Positions 14,990 through 23,273 of a stretch of 44,609 nt of DNA are shown piece by piece (position 1 is the stretch's first letter; each line of letters begins with the position of its first letter). The notes under the pieces were generated by a model that saw only the letters and a program-made list of their open reading frames with translations, did no database searches and was not told the DNA's origin. The stretch spans positions 1 through 44,609 of the forward strand of contig JAEOTM010000113.1 of the NCBI GenBank assembly GCA_016839815.1, given 5' to 3'. Source of the DNA: Candidatus Hodarchaeota archaeon. Its GTDB lineage: Archaea > Asgardarchaeota > Heimdallarchaeia > Hodarchaeales > Hodarchaeaceae. The position numbers and the translations under genes are program-made.

Positions 14990-17125
14990 CTATTCCTGTA
15001 ATTCAGCCAGTAGTTCTTCACTAAGATTTTTGGGAGATGGAAATCGTATACGATTTACATACAGCTCCTGTCGTTGAACAGTTTCTTCTTGAACTTCTTG
15101 TGTTCGTAATTGAACCCGACCTTTAACTTGAACTGTCTTTCCTTCGGATTCTTGCTGCATCTCTTCAAATATCTGATCATCAGTCTTTCCTTCTTCCAGC
15201 ATTCGCTTAATATTTGTACTTTTAAATCCGGTTAATATTTCACCTGAAATTCCAAAAAAAGTTACTTTGATAGTCCCTGTACCATCATCTAATAATCCAC
15301 TCAACCTTACTCTAATGCTTGGATCTACATTTCCATGTTCACGACAGTTCCATTCTTGACCATCTTCATTTTGATCAACTTTTTTCTTACAAATCGAACA
15401 GCCCCAATAATATGGAGTTTGTTGGAACAGTCTGATAACTTTTCCAACAACTTCAATGGTATCTCCATCCGCCTCATTTGATAATTCTGCAAGATGAGTT
15501 TTGATATAATCAATAGAAGGTTGATCCGATTCAGGAGTTCGTTGTTTCTTTTGGATTTTCTGTAGTTTAGGGGGAATACTGCTTTCTGTCTGAATCTCAC
15601 TCTGGAAATTAAGATGTATTTCTTTACGTCCGTCCTGGTTTACTCGAATTCCACCGTATAAAACTTTGAGATACTGAATATTTTCGGAATCTAAACCGTC
15701 AAGTTTCGTGACGTTTTCATTCCAAGCAACAATCCGTGTGGAATCTGAATTGTCTTCTAGTTCAAGAGATTGAACCTTACCTGGACTACCATCTGATCGG
15801 TTAAATTCTCTAACTTCAGAAAGATATTGTACAATACCGTGTACACAAGCAATCCCTTTTTCAGGTTTAAGTTCTACAATCTCAGTCATGGGAGGATCTG
15901 ATCCGATTTCTTCTTCCAAAGCCTCAGAAAATGTTGTATTTGTGGTAGTATGAAGTTCAATAGTATTAAATTTTGAAAGTGAAACACGCAGATTTTTAAT
16001 TTGAATAGGTTGATCTTTAAAGGCTTCAAAATCGGAACTTGTCTCATTCCAGAGGACTAGAGATACAACTCCAGTGTTATCAAATACAATTCCACGACAT
16101 ACGCTTCCTGTTGACCCATCTTTCCGAGCGAATTCACGAATTTTACCAGTAGGTCCTTTTTTCACAGAAATGGAAACAAATTCATCTTGTGAGTTAATTG
16201 TATCGATTGTTTTGATGGGAGTGGTTTGTTGAGTTCCTTCTACCACTGATGACTCCTCTAAGGGTGGTAAGGTAGTGTGACCAATCTTGGTTATATAGGT
16301 TGAACGGGTAGAATGGAGTTCTGGATTACCATCACGATCAAGCTTAACATTCACACCCTGTATCAAAAGTTGGTCACCACGAGTAAAGTTAAACGCTTCC
16401 TCTGCTCTTTGATCCCAAAAAACAATTCTTCTACTTACCCTTTTTCCTTTTATGAAAATATTAGCTACACGTCCTTCTGTCCCATCCGCTCTATTGAATG
16501 TAACAAGCCGTCCAAGTTTTGTTACAGTTCCTTCAGTATCAATATCCTGAGTTTCTTCGTCTAATACGTCAAGATCCATCAACTCATTATTTGGATCTGG
16601 GTACTGTTCTTTATTGGCATCCACTAGAATATTGACAAATCCTCTGTCACCTAGATGAAGTTCTAAATCTCCAGTCCGTCCCAATTTAGTATAACCCTGT
16701 TTAAAATTTACAATTGATCCACGTTGAATCTGATTCTCTGAGACCTGTCGAGCTTTACTGCCCCAGAGAATTGTCCTAATACTGTCAGACCCATCGTGTA
16801 AGAGGATTGGAGCTAACAAGCTCTTTCCACCTTCACGAGTAAATTCTATTGGATTATAAACTCGTAAAATTATACCTGTTATATTTACTCCTGATAATCC
16901 AGGTTCCATCTGTTTTAAACTCTTAATTGTCAATTCAGGTCGTTTTTTAGAATCTGGTCTACCTATTGGAACATTATAATCTTTTGCGATGATATGAGCT
17001 GCAGCGTTATCATTGATTAGAAATTCAAGTTCTTCCTTCTTTTTATCAATTTTTTGTTTAATCTCGGCCCGTGAGAGCCCTGTGTGTTTAGAAATCTTCT
17101 GAATCAAATCTTCGATGTTGGTCAC
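14990..17125 (-). CDS. RPA-like single-stranded DNA-binding protein with tandem OB folds and a zinc motif
   Basis: The 711-residue protein contains repeated OB-fold units. At least four similar blocks read V-R-x-F-x-R-x-D-G-S/T-x-G-x-V (for example REFARKDGSTG, REFNRSDGSPG, TFNRADGTEG), each followed by a hydrophobic strand and LVLWNE or IVAWNE. A C-terminal zinc site CSIC...C..H (about 560-585) resembles the zinc-bearing OB fold of RPA70. A helical N-terminus (1-60) precedes them. This is the archaeal RPA1 pattern, covering ssDNA in replication and repair. Its length is long for archaea, near RPA70. It stands alone on the minus strand. Confidence 0.87.
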   Translation of the reverse strand: MTNIEDLIQKISKHTGLSRAEIKQKIDKKKEELEFLINDNAAAHIIAKDYNVPIGRPDSKKRPELTIKSLKQMEPGLSGVNITGIILRVYNPIEFTREGGKSLLAPILLHDGSDSIRTILWGSKARQVSENQIQRGSIVNFKQGYTKLGRTGDLELHLGDRGFVNILVDANKEQYPDPNNELMDLDVLDEETQDIDTEGTVTKLGRLVTFNRADGTEGRVANIFIKGKRVSRRIVFWDQRAEEAFNFTRGDQLLIQGVNVKLDRDGNPELHSTRSTYITKIGHTTLPPLEESSVVEGTQQTTPIKTIDTINSQDEFVSISVKKGPTGKIREFARKDGSTGSVCRGIVFDNTGVVSLVLWNETSSDFEAFKDQPIQIKNLRVSLSKFNTIELHTTTNTTFSEALEEEIGSDPPMTEIVELKPEKGIACVHGIVQYLSEVREFNRSDGSPGKVQSLELEDNSDSTRIVAWNENVTKLDGLDSENIQYLKVLYGGIRVNQDGRKEIHLNFQSEIQTESSIPPKLQKIQKKQRTPESDQPSIDYIKTHLAELSNEADGDTIEVVGKVIRLFQQTPYYWGCSICKKKVDQNEDGQEWNCREHGNVDPSIRVRLSGLLDDGTGTIKVTFFGISGEILTGFKSTNIKRMLEEGKTDDQIFEEMQQESEGKTVQVKGRVQLRTQEVQEETVQRQELYVNRIRFPSPKNLSEELLAELQE

Positions 17126-17376
17126 AGTATTTCAATCCATTTATTTTCTGAATGATTACTCTTAGACGTTATATTACTAGTTTGTGTAATCCTTAAACTA
17201 ATACCGAGGGGGAATAGTGTGATTAATTTGTTATGTGAAAAAGTGATTTTTTCAATTATTATCATCATAATATATTCTAGATGTTGTTTAAATATTCATA
17301 ATAATTAGTTAATTTTCTAGTACTGGCTTAAAACTACCAAAATATGACCTCAATGGTTTTAACCAAAGAACATTAG

Positions 17377-17967
17377 TTACCAATTCTGATATTTAACCCC
17401 AAATTCTTTTACAATTATACTTCTAATCGTATTACGGAATTCACGACATCCATCCTTGGTTTTAAATGAAGTAGGCATGATTTCAATTTTTGGAATGTTA
17501 TACGTTGAGAGAATATCTACGTTACGGTTAAATAAGGGGGCACGCACTTTATCTATCTTGTTCATTAGCACTATTGGAGGTTTAGTAGTCGTTTCTCCTA
17601 AGAATTGTATCATTTCAATATCAATGGGTATGATTCCTTTCCTTTCTAACCTTTCAGTCACAACATGAAAAGTTGAAGAGTCAATAATATGGATACCAAA
17701 GATGATTGAGCTATTTGGATCTTCAAGAAATTGAACAATTTGATCTTTAATTTTCTCTTCAAGAGATTTCGACCTTTTCGTGATTCTCCCAAATCCAGGT
17801 AAATCTACTAAGAAAATATCATGAATTAACTGCACAGGGGCGATTCGTAGTGTTGTTCCAGCTTTTTTTCCAACTGGGCGTCTAGAAGGAGTTAGATAAT
17901 TAATTACCGTCGTTTTACCTGCATTAGGTCTTCCAGTCACTGGAATATTGTATCTAGCTTTCATCAT
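17377..17967 (-). CDS. engB: EngB/YihA-like GTPase
   Basis: The 196-residue GTPase has G1 GRPNAGKTT (12-20), a switch region around GKKAGTTLR (33-41), G3 DLPGFGRI (55-62), G4 NKID (136-139) and a G5-like MPTSFKTKDG. This spacing matches EngB-type proteins, which in bacteria help assemble the large ribosomal subunit; an archaeal subgroup is known. The ATG at 17965-17967 shares a base with the TGA of the upstream membrane kinase gene, so they are coupled. It is the last gene of a four-gene operon beginning with the OST48-like gene. Confidence 0.87.
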   Translation of the reverse strand: MMKARYNIPVTGRPNAGKTTVINYLTPSRRPVGKKAGTTLRIAPVQLIHDIFLVDLPGFGRITKRSKSLEEKIKDQIVQFLEDPNSSIIFGIHIIDSSTFHVVTERLERKGIIPIDIEMIQFLGETTTKPPIVLMNKIDKVRAPLFNRNVDILSTYNIPKIEIMPTSFKTKDGCREFRNTIRSIIVKEFGVKYQNW

Positions 17968-18623
17968 CAGAACTTTAACAATACTGTAAATAGGATACCA
18001 GATATAATGGGAACTGTTAAATTATCATTTAATTTATCGCCAGTAGTTAACTCAATAATGGCTGATATTAGGCAAATTAGGAGATTTATGAGTAAAAAGT
18101 AGTATCCATTCAATTTTTGTGGATCCTTAATTGAAAAAATTTCAAGAAACGGCGAAAATTCAGGATTTACACCAACCAAAACGAAAAGGAAGGAACTACT
18201 AATGAAAGCTGCAATCAAAAATGCTGTAAAGCCTTCTAAACTCTTATTCTGAAAACGCTCATATCTATGCCTTCCAAATCTTGAGCCAATGACATTTGCA
18301 AATCCATCTCCAAATGCCATTATACAAAATACTGATGCTGCAATTCGTAGATCGAGAAATGTCACTGAAATCATCACCATCAGGATATACAAAAGGGGGC
18401 CATATAAATAGCCAGTTTTTACATCTCTTTCGCGCGATGCCATTGCTTCAAAACCCTTTTTCCACCTAGTAGGACGAGCAATAACTATAATAAAAAATAG
18501 GGCAATTAACGTAATTAAAATTAATATTAAACGAGGTAAAACAGCAATGAGAGGGGTTAAGAATCCAAATCCAATGTGAATAGTTTTTCTCTTAGTTTCT
18601 TGATCCAACAAGTTCACTTCCAA
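17967..18623 (-). CDS. SEC59/DGK1/VTE5-family membrane lipid kinase
   Basis: The 218-residue integral membrane protein (about seven hydrophobic segments) carries the family motifs KRKTIHIGFGF near the N-terminus, FGDGFANVIGSRFGRH (104-119), NKSLEGFTAF (126-135) and DNLTVP near the end. Members are CTP-dependent kinases of dolichol, phytol or diacylglycerol, related to CDP-diglyceride synthetases. In an archaeon, a polyprenol or geranylgeraniol-type substrate is plausible, which would fit the neighbouring OST48-like glycosylation candidate, but this is inference. The stop overlaps the start of the EngB-like gene. Confidence 0.85.
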   Translation of the reverse strand: MEVNLLDQETKRKTIHIGFGFLTPLIAVLPRLILILITLIALFFIIVIARPTRWKKGFEAMASRERDVKTGYLYGPLLYILMVMISVTFLDLRIAASVFCIMAFGDGFANVIGSRFGRHRYERFQNKSLEGFTAFLIAAFISSSFLFVLVGVNPEFSPFLEIFSIKDPQKLNGYYFLLINLLICLISAIIELTTGDKLNDNLTVPIISGILFTVLLKF

Positions 18624-18657
18624 CTTTTCGAATCAAAGATTTTTCTTCCCCTTAGAG

Positions 18658-18948
18658 CTATTCAGTTATATTTGATCCTTCTGTTGATATAGGAGGCTCC
18701 TGATCTTGTTCAGATTCCTCAACCAAAGCATCTAACCAATCACCAAAGACATCAACTCTTTCTTCAATGGGACGAACTGGTTTAGTTGTTTGAATTTTAC
18801 ACTTTCCGCAAAAAATAACTGCAGTACGAATTTTTCGGTTAATATCAATATTAATCGAATTCGTTGTACCACAGATTGGACAGTCAAATACTGTAGGTAA
18901 TGTTGGGATTGGTTTTGTCCTTACTATTCGTTTTCTTTTACGTCCCAT
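18658..18948 (-). CDS. Transcription elongation factor Elf1 (ELOF1-like)
   Basis: The 96-residue zinc-ribbon protein starts with a basic tail (MGRKRKRIVR) followed by FDCPICGT (Cys23, Cys26) and VIFCGKC (Cys47, Cys50). It then has the typical V..FGDWLDAL helix and an acidic C-terminus. The order basic tail, two CxxC pairs and D.F.DW matches eukaryotic Elf1, which binds elongating RNA polymerase II; archaeal members occur in TACK and Asgard groups. It starts 5 bases after the OST48-like gene ends, so the two share a message. Confidence 0.88.
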   Translation of the reverse strand: MGRKRKRIVRTKPIPTLPTVFDCPICGTTNSINIDINRKIRTAVIFCGKCKIQTTKPVRPIEERVDVFGDWLDALVEESEQDQEPPISTEGSNITE

Positions 18949-18953
18949 ATTAT

Positions 18954-20114
18954 TTACTTCCTTTTGCTACTTTTAGTATGCTTTTGAATTTGTTGTAGAC
19001 GTCTATCACGCTTAGATTGTTTTGGGGAACCTGGAATAGGCTTATCCTTCGATTCCTCTTTAAAATCTTTGTCTTCCACTGCTTGTTTCACTTTCAGGAC
19101 TGTAACTTGTTGTCCTGAACCAATCATAAATAGTGTGATTCCTCCAATTAAGAAAATGATAGCAAGTACTGTTATACTGAGTAAAAATGGAATGTATGGA
19201 CCATCATCAGGTGTTGGAATATTATCTTCCTGAATCTCAGCACTTAGCCATTTAAGGACATTTCTCCACAGCTTTGAATTATCTGCAGCTTCATACCACG
19301 TAGTACCTAAGTGAGGATCCATAAGATCGCTGAACATCGTGGAAGATCCACCCATTGCTACCCGTCCATTGAAATTTTCAGCTCTACCACCAATTGCAAA
19401 AACTGCTATGTTGGTCGAAAACGTGTGGGGATCTCCATAAGGAGGATCTGCATATGCTTCAGTTGAACCGACAACTAATTCATCTCTTGCATTCCGAATT
19501 GAGCAAGTTGTTGTGATAATTGTGCTGACATTCTCATAATCCGTAAAGATTTCATGTTCAGTATTGTTTATTTCAAGGATTAAATATTCAGGCTTTCCAG
19601 CGTTTACGAAATCATTTTTAACAACATCACTGGGTTTTCGGAGTTGAGGTGAAATATCCTCTGTCCAATATCGAGCTAGTATACCAAATTCCTGTTCATT
19701 CAAGATATAGTTTAGGTAATCACCATGTCCATCAAGTGTGTCGTTTGTCTCAGCTAAAGGATTCGCTAAGAGGAGCATTGATTTCTCTTCGAGAAGATAA
19801 TCACGAACGTGAATGCGTTCCTTAAATGATATTGACTCCTGAGGATCAGTTATAATTAGAATATCCACTCCCTCGAAAGTTGTTGCATTAAATTCTGCTT
19901 TATTGAATACAACTGTCATACCTAAATCTTCGAGATCCGCGATTGCCTGACTGTATAATGTCCGATTAAAAAATTGGCCATGAGATTCATCAAAGAGTAC
20001 TATTGGAGGATCTTCAGCCTCGAAAATTGTACCATTCACTCCTACAACGTAGTTAACTGTTACTAAAACGCATAGAAATGAACAAAATAATATATGTTTA
20101 ATGCTAATTGACAA
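18954..20114 (-). CDS. Exported type I membrane protein with a GIFT/DUF4350-like domain (OST48/WBP1-like architecture)
   Basis: The 386-residue protein has a signal peptide (about 1-28), a large outer domain, one membrane helix near 306-333 and a basic cytosolic tail rich in Lys. The outer domain reads IVLFDESHGQFFN, a strand-helix pattern with VDILIITDPQ and MLLLANPL, and ends in GGSSTMFSD and then NSKLWRNVLKWLS. This is the GATase-like fold shared by DUF4350, IFT52 and OST48/WBP1 proteins. Eukaryotic OST48 is a non-catalytic oligosaccharyltransferase subunit with the same layout. Homology by eye only; an OST role is inference. It heads an operon with Elf1, the Dgk1-like kinase and EngB. Confidence 0.65.
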   Translation of the reverse strand: MSISIKHILFCSFLCVLVTVNYVVGVNGTIFEAEDPPIVLFDESHGQFFNRTLYSQAIADLEDLGMTVVFNKAEFNATTFEGVDILIITDPQESISFKERIHVRDYLLEEKSMLLLANPLAETNDTLDGHGDYLNYILNEQEFGILARYWTEDISPQLRKPSDVVKNDFVNAGKPEYLILEINNTEHEIFTDYENVSTIITTTCSIRNARDELVVGSTEAYADPPYGDPHTFSTNIAVFAIGGRAENFNGRVAMGGSSTMFSDLMDPHLGTTWYEAADNSKLWRNVLKWLSAEIQEDNIPTPDDGPYIPFLLSITVLAIIFLIGGITLFMIGSGQQVTVLKVKQAVEDKDFKEESKDKPIPGSPKQSKRDRRLQQIQKHTKSSKRK

Positions 20115-20209
20115 CGTCTTTTCCTCAATACAATAGGCACTACTAGAATTACTAAAACTAGCAATCTGGGTAGAATTTTCAAAAAAGAGGGAATTTGTGA
20201 TTATCTTTT

Positions 20210-20401
20210 GTGTCTTTCCCGAAGAACGCTACAACTAAAAACCTCAAGGAATTTCTTCCTAATTGGTTTAAGAGAAGAATTCGATTGAAAATCGAACAGC
20301 TTACAAGAAATAAAGGTAAATCTTTACTATTAAGCATATCTTATCCGAACTATGTAACCTGGAGAATAAATCATGGTTTCCGCATAGATGGTCCCCAGTG
20401 A
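20210..20401 (+). CDS. Small basic protein upstream of eS19, unknown
   Basis: A GTG at 20210 opens 63 codons that overlap the eS19 start by 14 bases. The peptide is Lys/Arg-rich (WFKRRIRLKIEQLTRNKGK) and could bind RNA. In many archaea this position holds an RNase P subunit or a YhbY-like protein, but I see neither motif here. The overlap and strand fit a first operon gene, though the frame could be fortuitous. Confidence 0.4.
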   Translation: MSFPKNATTKNLKEFLPNWFKRRIRLKIEQLTRNKGKSLLLSISYPNYVTWRINHGFRIDGPQ

Positions 20402-20819
20402 GTTTCTAATAGAAGTCATTGCTGAGGAACTAAGAGCAAATGAAAAAGTATTTCAACCACCGACCTGGGCTGAGTATGTTAAAACTGGCGTTTCAAGAGA
20501 AAATGCTCCCGAAAACAGGAAAGACTGGTGGTATACACGCGTAGCCTCTATATTAAGAAAAATTTATATCAAGGGTCCAATAGGAGTTATCCATCTAAAG
20601 AAATCATATGGGGGTCGTAAAAATAGGGGAAGCAAACCAGAGCATTCAAAAGCCGGATCAGGGGCGATTATCAGGTTAGCAATTCACCAACTTGAGAAAG
20701 CTGGATATGTAACCATCGCTAATACCAGTGGAAGAATTGTTACACCCGCTGGACGTAGTTTTGTAGACAAATTAGCAATGAAAGCAAAAGACGAAATTCC
20801 AGAACTAGCAAACTACTAG
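20388..20819 (+). CDS. rps19e: Small ribosomal subunit protein eS19
   Basis: The 143-residue protein matches archaeal eS19 throughout: VIAEELRANEKVFQPPTWAE, WWYTRVASILRKIYIKGPIG, YGGRKNRGSKPEHSKAGSGAIIR, LAIHQLEKAGYV and the C-terminal GRIVTPAGRSFVDKLA. It is needed for small-subunit maturation. The ATG at 20388 is chosen because the ATG at 20373 meets a stop four codons later. PDCD5 follows 127 bases downstream, the conserved archaeal order. Confidence 0.96.
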   Translation: MVPSEFLIEVIAEELRANEKVFQPPTWAEYVKTGVSRENAPENRKDWWYTRVASILRKIYIKGPIGVIHLKKSYGGRKNRGSKPEHSKAGSGAIIRLAIHQLEKAGYVTIANTSGRIVTPAGRSFVDKLAMKAKDEIPELANY

Positions 20820-20946
20820 AATTGTGTCTGAACAGTAAAATAGACAATTTCCAAGAAGAGAAACGATGGAAGTATTTTGTACCCTCTTCACACGTAAAAT
20901 TTAATAATACTAATTCCCAACAATTACTCAAAAAGGGGTATAATCA

Positions 20947-21300
20947 ATGGTTGATGATGATCGTGAATTAGAAGAACTTCGTAAAAAACGTGCTGCTCAG
21001 CTCCAAAATGACCAAATCGAGCAACAACAATTGCAAAAGCAGCAAGAAGAACAACTTCGACAGATTGAGCATCAACGTCAAATGGTTTTAAAGAGTATTC
21101 TGACAGATGAAGCACGTGAGCGCCTTGGTCGGATTAAACTAGCAAAACCTGAATATGCCACCTCATTAGAAAATCAATTAATTCAACTTGCTTCAACTCG
21201 CAGGATTTCAGAGAAAATTACAGATGAACAGTTAAAATCTCTCCTCCAACAAATGACACAATCGAAGAGAGAAAGCAAAATTACTTTTAAAAGACGATAA
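20947..21300 (+). CDS. PDCD5-family DNA/RNA-binding protein
   Basis: The 117-residue protein starts with a charged Gln/Arg-rich coiled-coil helix (ELEELRKKRAAQL through QLRQIEHQRQ), then ILTDEARERLGRIKLAKPEYA, ENQLIQLA and a final K+I.EEQLK.LL-like helix ending FKRR. This matches archaeal PDCD5, a three-helix nucleic-acid-binding protein normally next to eS19. The Gln-rich N-terminal helix is long but usual. The stop TAA shares a base with the ATG of the downstream membrane-protein gene. Confidence 0.95.
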   Translation: MVDDDRELEELRKKRAAQLQNDQIEQQQLQKQQEEQLRQIEHQRQMVLKSILTDEARERLGRIKLAKPEYATSLENQLIQLASTRRISEKITDEQLKSLLQQMTQSKRESKITFKRR

Positions 21301-21761
21301 TGGGTTTTTACATGAGTACTATATCACGATTCTCTTGGACACGCATGGAGGGTGTAGGGTTAATCCTCTCCTCCCTCGGGATTGCCTTAATCTCTCAGAT
21401 CCCCCCAACCTTCTTTACTCTCTATTCATTAGAATTCAATCTTGAGGAATATTTCTTAACAATGGCTGGTGTAATCTTTGGAACGATTATTCTTATATCA
21501 GCTATCTCTTGTTCAGTTACAGAAGACTGGGATAATTCTAGATCTCCTACTCTCAAATCAATTGTTAACTCTTCTCTTATATATAGTTTTCTTTTTATTT
21601 TGGGCTTTTTTGTTTTTTTCATACTGCAATCAAATTTCCCCCCGGAAATGCGAGAACTTAATACAAATCAACGGTATTTAGCTGCATATACCACAAGTTT
21701 GAGCCTTATCGGAATTCTAACCGCAATTTTCTACAGAGGAAGAGCGTTTTTCAGCAGATAG
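21300..21761 (+). CDS. Four-helix membrane protein, unknown function
   Basis: The 153-residue protein has four hydrophobic segments: about 16-42, 48-70, 87-109 and 126-145. The second ATG at 21312 is an alternative start four codons in. The first ATG overlaps the PDCD5 stop (TAATG), which argues for coupled expression. I recognise no family and see no catalytic motif. The loop after helix 2 contains VTEDWDNSRSP. It probably belongs to the eS19-PDCD5 operon by position only. Confidence 0.65.
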   Translation: MGFYMSTISRFSWTRMEGVGLILSSLGIALISQIPPTFFTLYSLEFNLEEYFLTMAGVIFGTIILISAISCSVTEDWDNSRSPTLKSIVNSSLIYSFLFILGFFVFFILQSNFPPEMRELNTNQRYLAAYTTSLSLIGILTAIFYRGRAFFSR

Positions 21762-21888
21762 GAGATGAAATTTCCAAGGAAATTAGATTCCTAATATAAA
21801 AAAACAGTCAACTAAGATCTAATAATACTCATGATTTTAAACAGAAGAACCAAATTCTCTTGTAGAAATAACAAGGAAGGTTTTTCAA

Positions 21889-22665
21889 TTGTCTGATTTG
21901 CTTAAAAAAACATATTGTGATTCAGCTCTTATTTCAACTATTTATCATTATTTAGAATTGGGTTCCACAAATAATATCGCTAAACAAATGGTTTTACAAG
22001 ATAAAGAACAAAATTTTGGTATTATTTCGAAAACACAGACAGCAGGATATGGTCAACGTGGACATTTTTGGGAATCTCCTTCAGGAGGTTTATGGTGCTC
22101 GTTAGCACTCAAACCTGAAATCAATCCCCGTAGAATGGGATTAATCCCAATTTTATGCGCTTTAAGTGTAGCAAAGGCACTGAAATCATACCACATTTCA
22201 ACACGATTAAAATGGCCTAATGATATATTACATTCAACAGATAATAAAAAGCTGGGAGGAATCATTGTTGAGGGAAAAGTTTCTCGGAAAGACGTCGAAT
22301 ATCTAATCATTGGTATTGGAATCAATATAAATACATATCTCAAACAGTACTCTCTTCCTTTAAGGAAAGACATAACTTCGACTCTAGAAATCACAAAAAC
22401 CCATATAGAATTAGAGCCTCTATTACATAAAATTATAAACAGTCTTGAAAGGGGATTTAATAATATGGCGAGAGGTGAAGAAGGAGATATTCTCTTAGAA
22501 TGGAAGAAATGGGATAACATTTTAGGAAGAAAGATTACAATCACTTCTAATAATATTGAATTCGAAGGAATAGCCAAAGATCTCACTAAATATGGGCAAA
22601 TAATATTAGAGCTTGATGATGGAAGAGAAATTTCCTTTGCATCAGGAAATTTATCCCTCTTATGA
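21889..22665 (+). CDS. birA: Biotin--protein ligase (BirA family)
   Basis: The 258-residue enzyme activates biotin with ATP and attaches it to a lysine of a carrier protein. It has LELGSTNNIAK (22-32), the biotinyl-AMP loop GYGQRGHFWESPSGGLWCS (53-71), RLKWPNDI (106-113), KLGGIIVEG and IIGIGININ, followed by a C-terminal SH3-like cap (ITSNNIEFEGIAKDL). The usual loop is GRGRxGRxW; here it is GYGQRGHFW, a modest variation. There is no N-terminal helix-turn-helix, so it is not the repressor form. The start is TTG, 8 bases after AAGGAAGG. Confidence 0.93.
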   Translation: MSDLLKKTYCDSALISTIYHYLELGSTNNIAKQMVLQDKEQNFGIISKTQTAGYGQRGHFWESPSGGLWCSLALKPEINPRRMGLIPILCALSVAKALKSYHISTRLKWPNDILHSTDNKKLGGIIVEGKVSRKDVEYLIIGIGININTYLKQYSLPLRKDITSTLEITKTHIELEPLLHKIINSLERGFNNMARGEEGDILLEWKKWDNILGRKITITSNNIEFEGIAKDLTKYGQIILELDDGREISFASGNLSLL

Positions 22666-22709
22666 GATATTTTCAGATTTAATGAACGTCTAATAGTAGG
22701 AAAAGGTGA

Positions 22710-23273
22710 AAAACGGTAGTATATAACTTAAAAACGGGATCTAATACTGTTCTAAGAGGATTAATTGCAGAAGAATTTTCTCGTTATGTTCTTTGTCAAC
22801 GTTATCCAATAATTGTCCTTAGACCAACCAAGGTTTTAGAAATATTATCAGAAAATGAAACTGAAGGGCCTCATTATGATTTCCTAGTTCAATATCAACA
22901 AACGATGGATTTTATAGGCTTTGGCCCTATTGAAGATCCTGAAACCACTATTCCACAATCTACCCCTGATTTAGTACAAACTTTTTTCTTTCAACAAGAT
23001 GGTTTGACGCGCTATTTACATCCTAATCAAAAATATATTAATCTAAAAGGATACATAATTGAGGTTAAGTCACGATCAACTCAAAACCATTGGAAACCTT
23101 TTACATACTCGTTTTCTCCGAACCAAGAGGATATGTTTGCAAAAGCAATGAAATATCGATTCAAAGTAGTGATATGTGGGATTACACTTGCAAATGATTG
23201 GGAGATTTCAATGGTACTCACAAATCCTCAAGGAAAAGTTCTCTCTCAAGATTTCTTCAATTCAGATCAATGA
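22710..23273 (+). CDS. PD-(D/E)XK nuclease-like protein without a normal start codon
   Basis: The frame opens right after a stop at 22707-22709 and runs 187 codons; the first ATG is only at 22905. Protein-like sequence begins well before that (VYNLKTGSNTVLRGLIAEEF), so the gene must start upstream. The helix with Glu (GLIAEEF), then GYIIEVKSRS and the later FSPNQEDMFAKAMKY and FKVVICGIT, follow the PD-(D/E)XK order: Glu helix, E-x-K strand, Q motif. A ribosome-binding site AAAGGTGA ends just before ACG (22713) and GTA (22716), so a non-ATG start or a mutated start is possible. The function is inferred from motifs only. Confidence 0.6.
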   Translation, partial: KTVVYNLKTGSNTVLRGLIAEEFSRYVLCQRYPIIVLRPTKVLEILSENETEGPHYDFLVQYQQTMDFIGFGPIEDPETTIPQSTPDLVQTFFFQQDGLTRYLHPNQKYINLKGYIIEVKSRSTQNHWKPFTYSFSPNQEDMFAKAMKYRFKVVICGITLANDWEISMVLTNPQGKVLSQDFFNSDQ

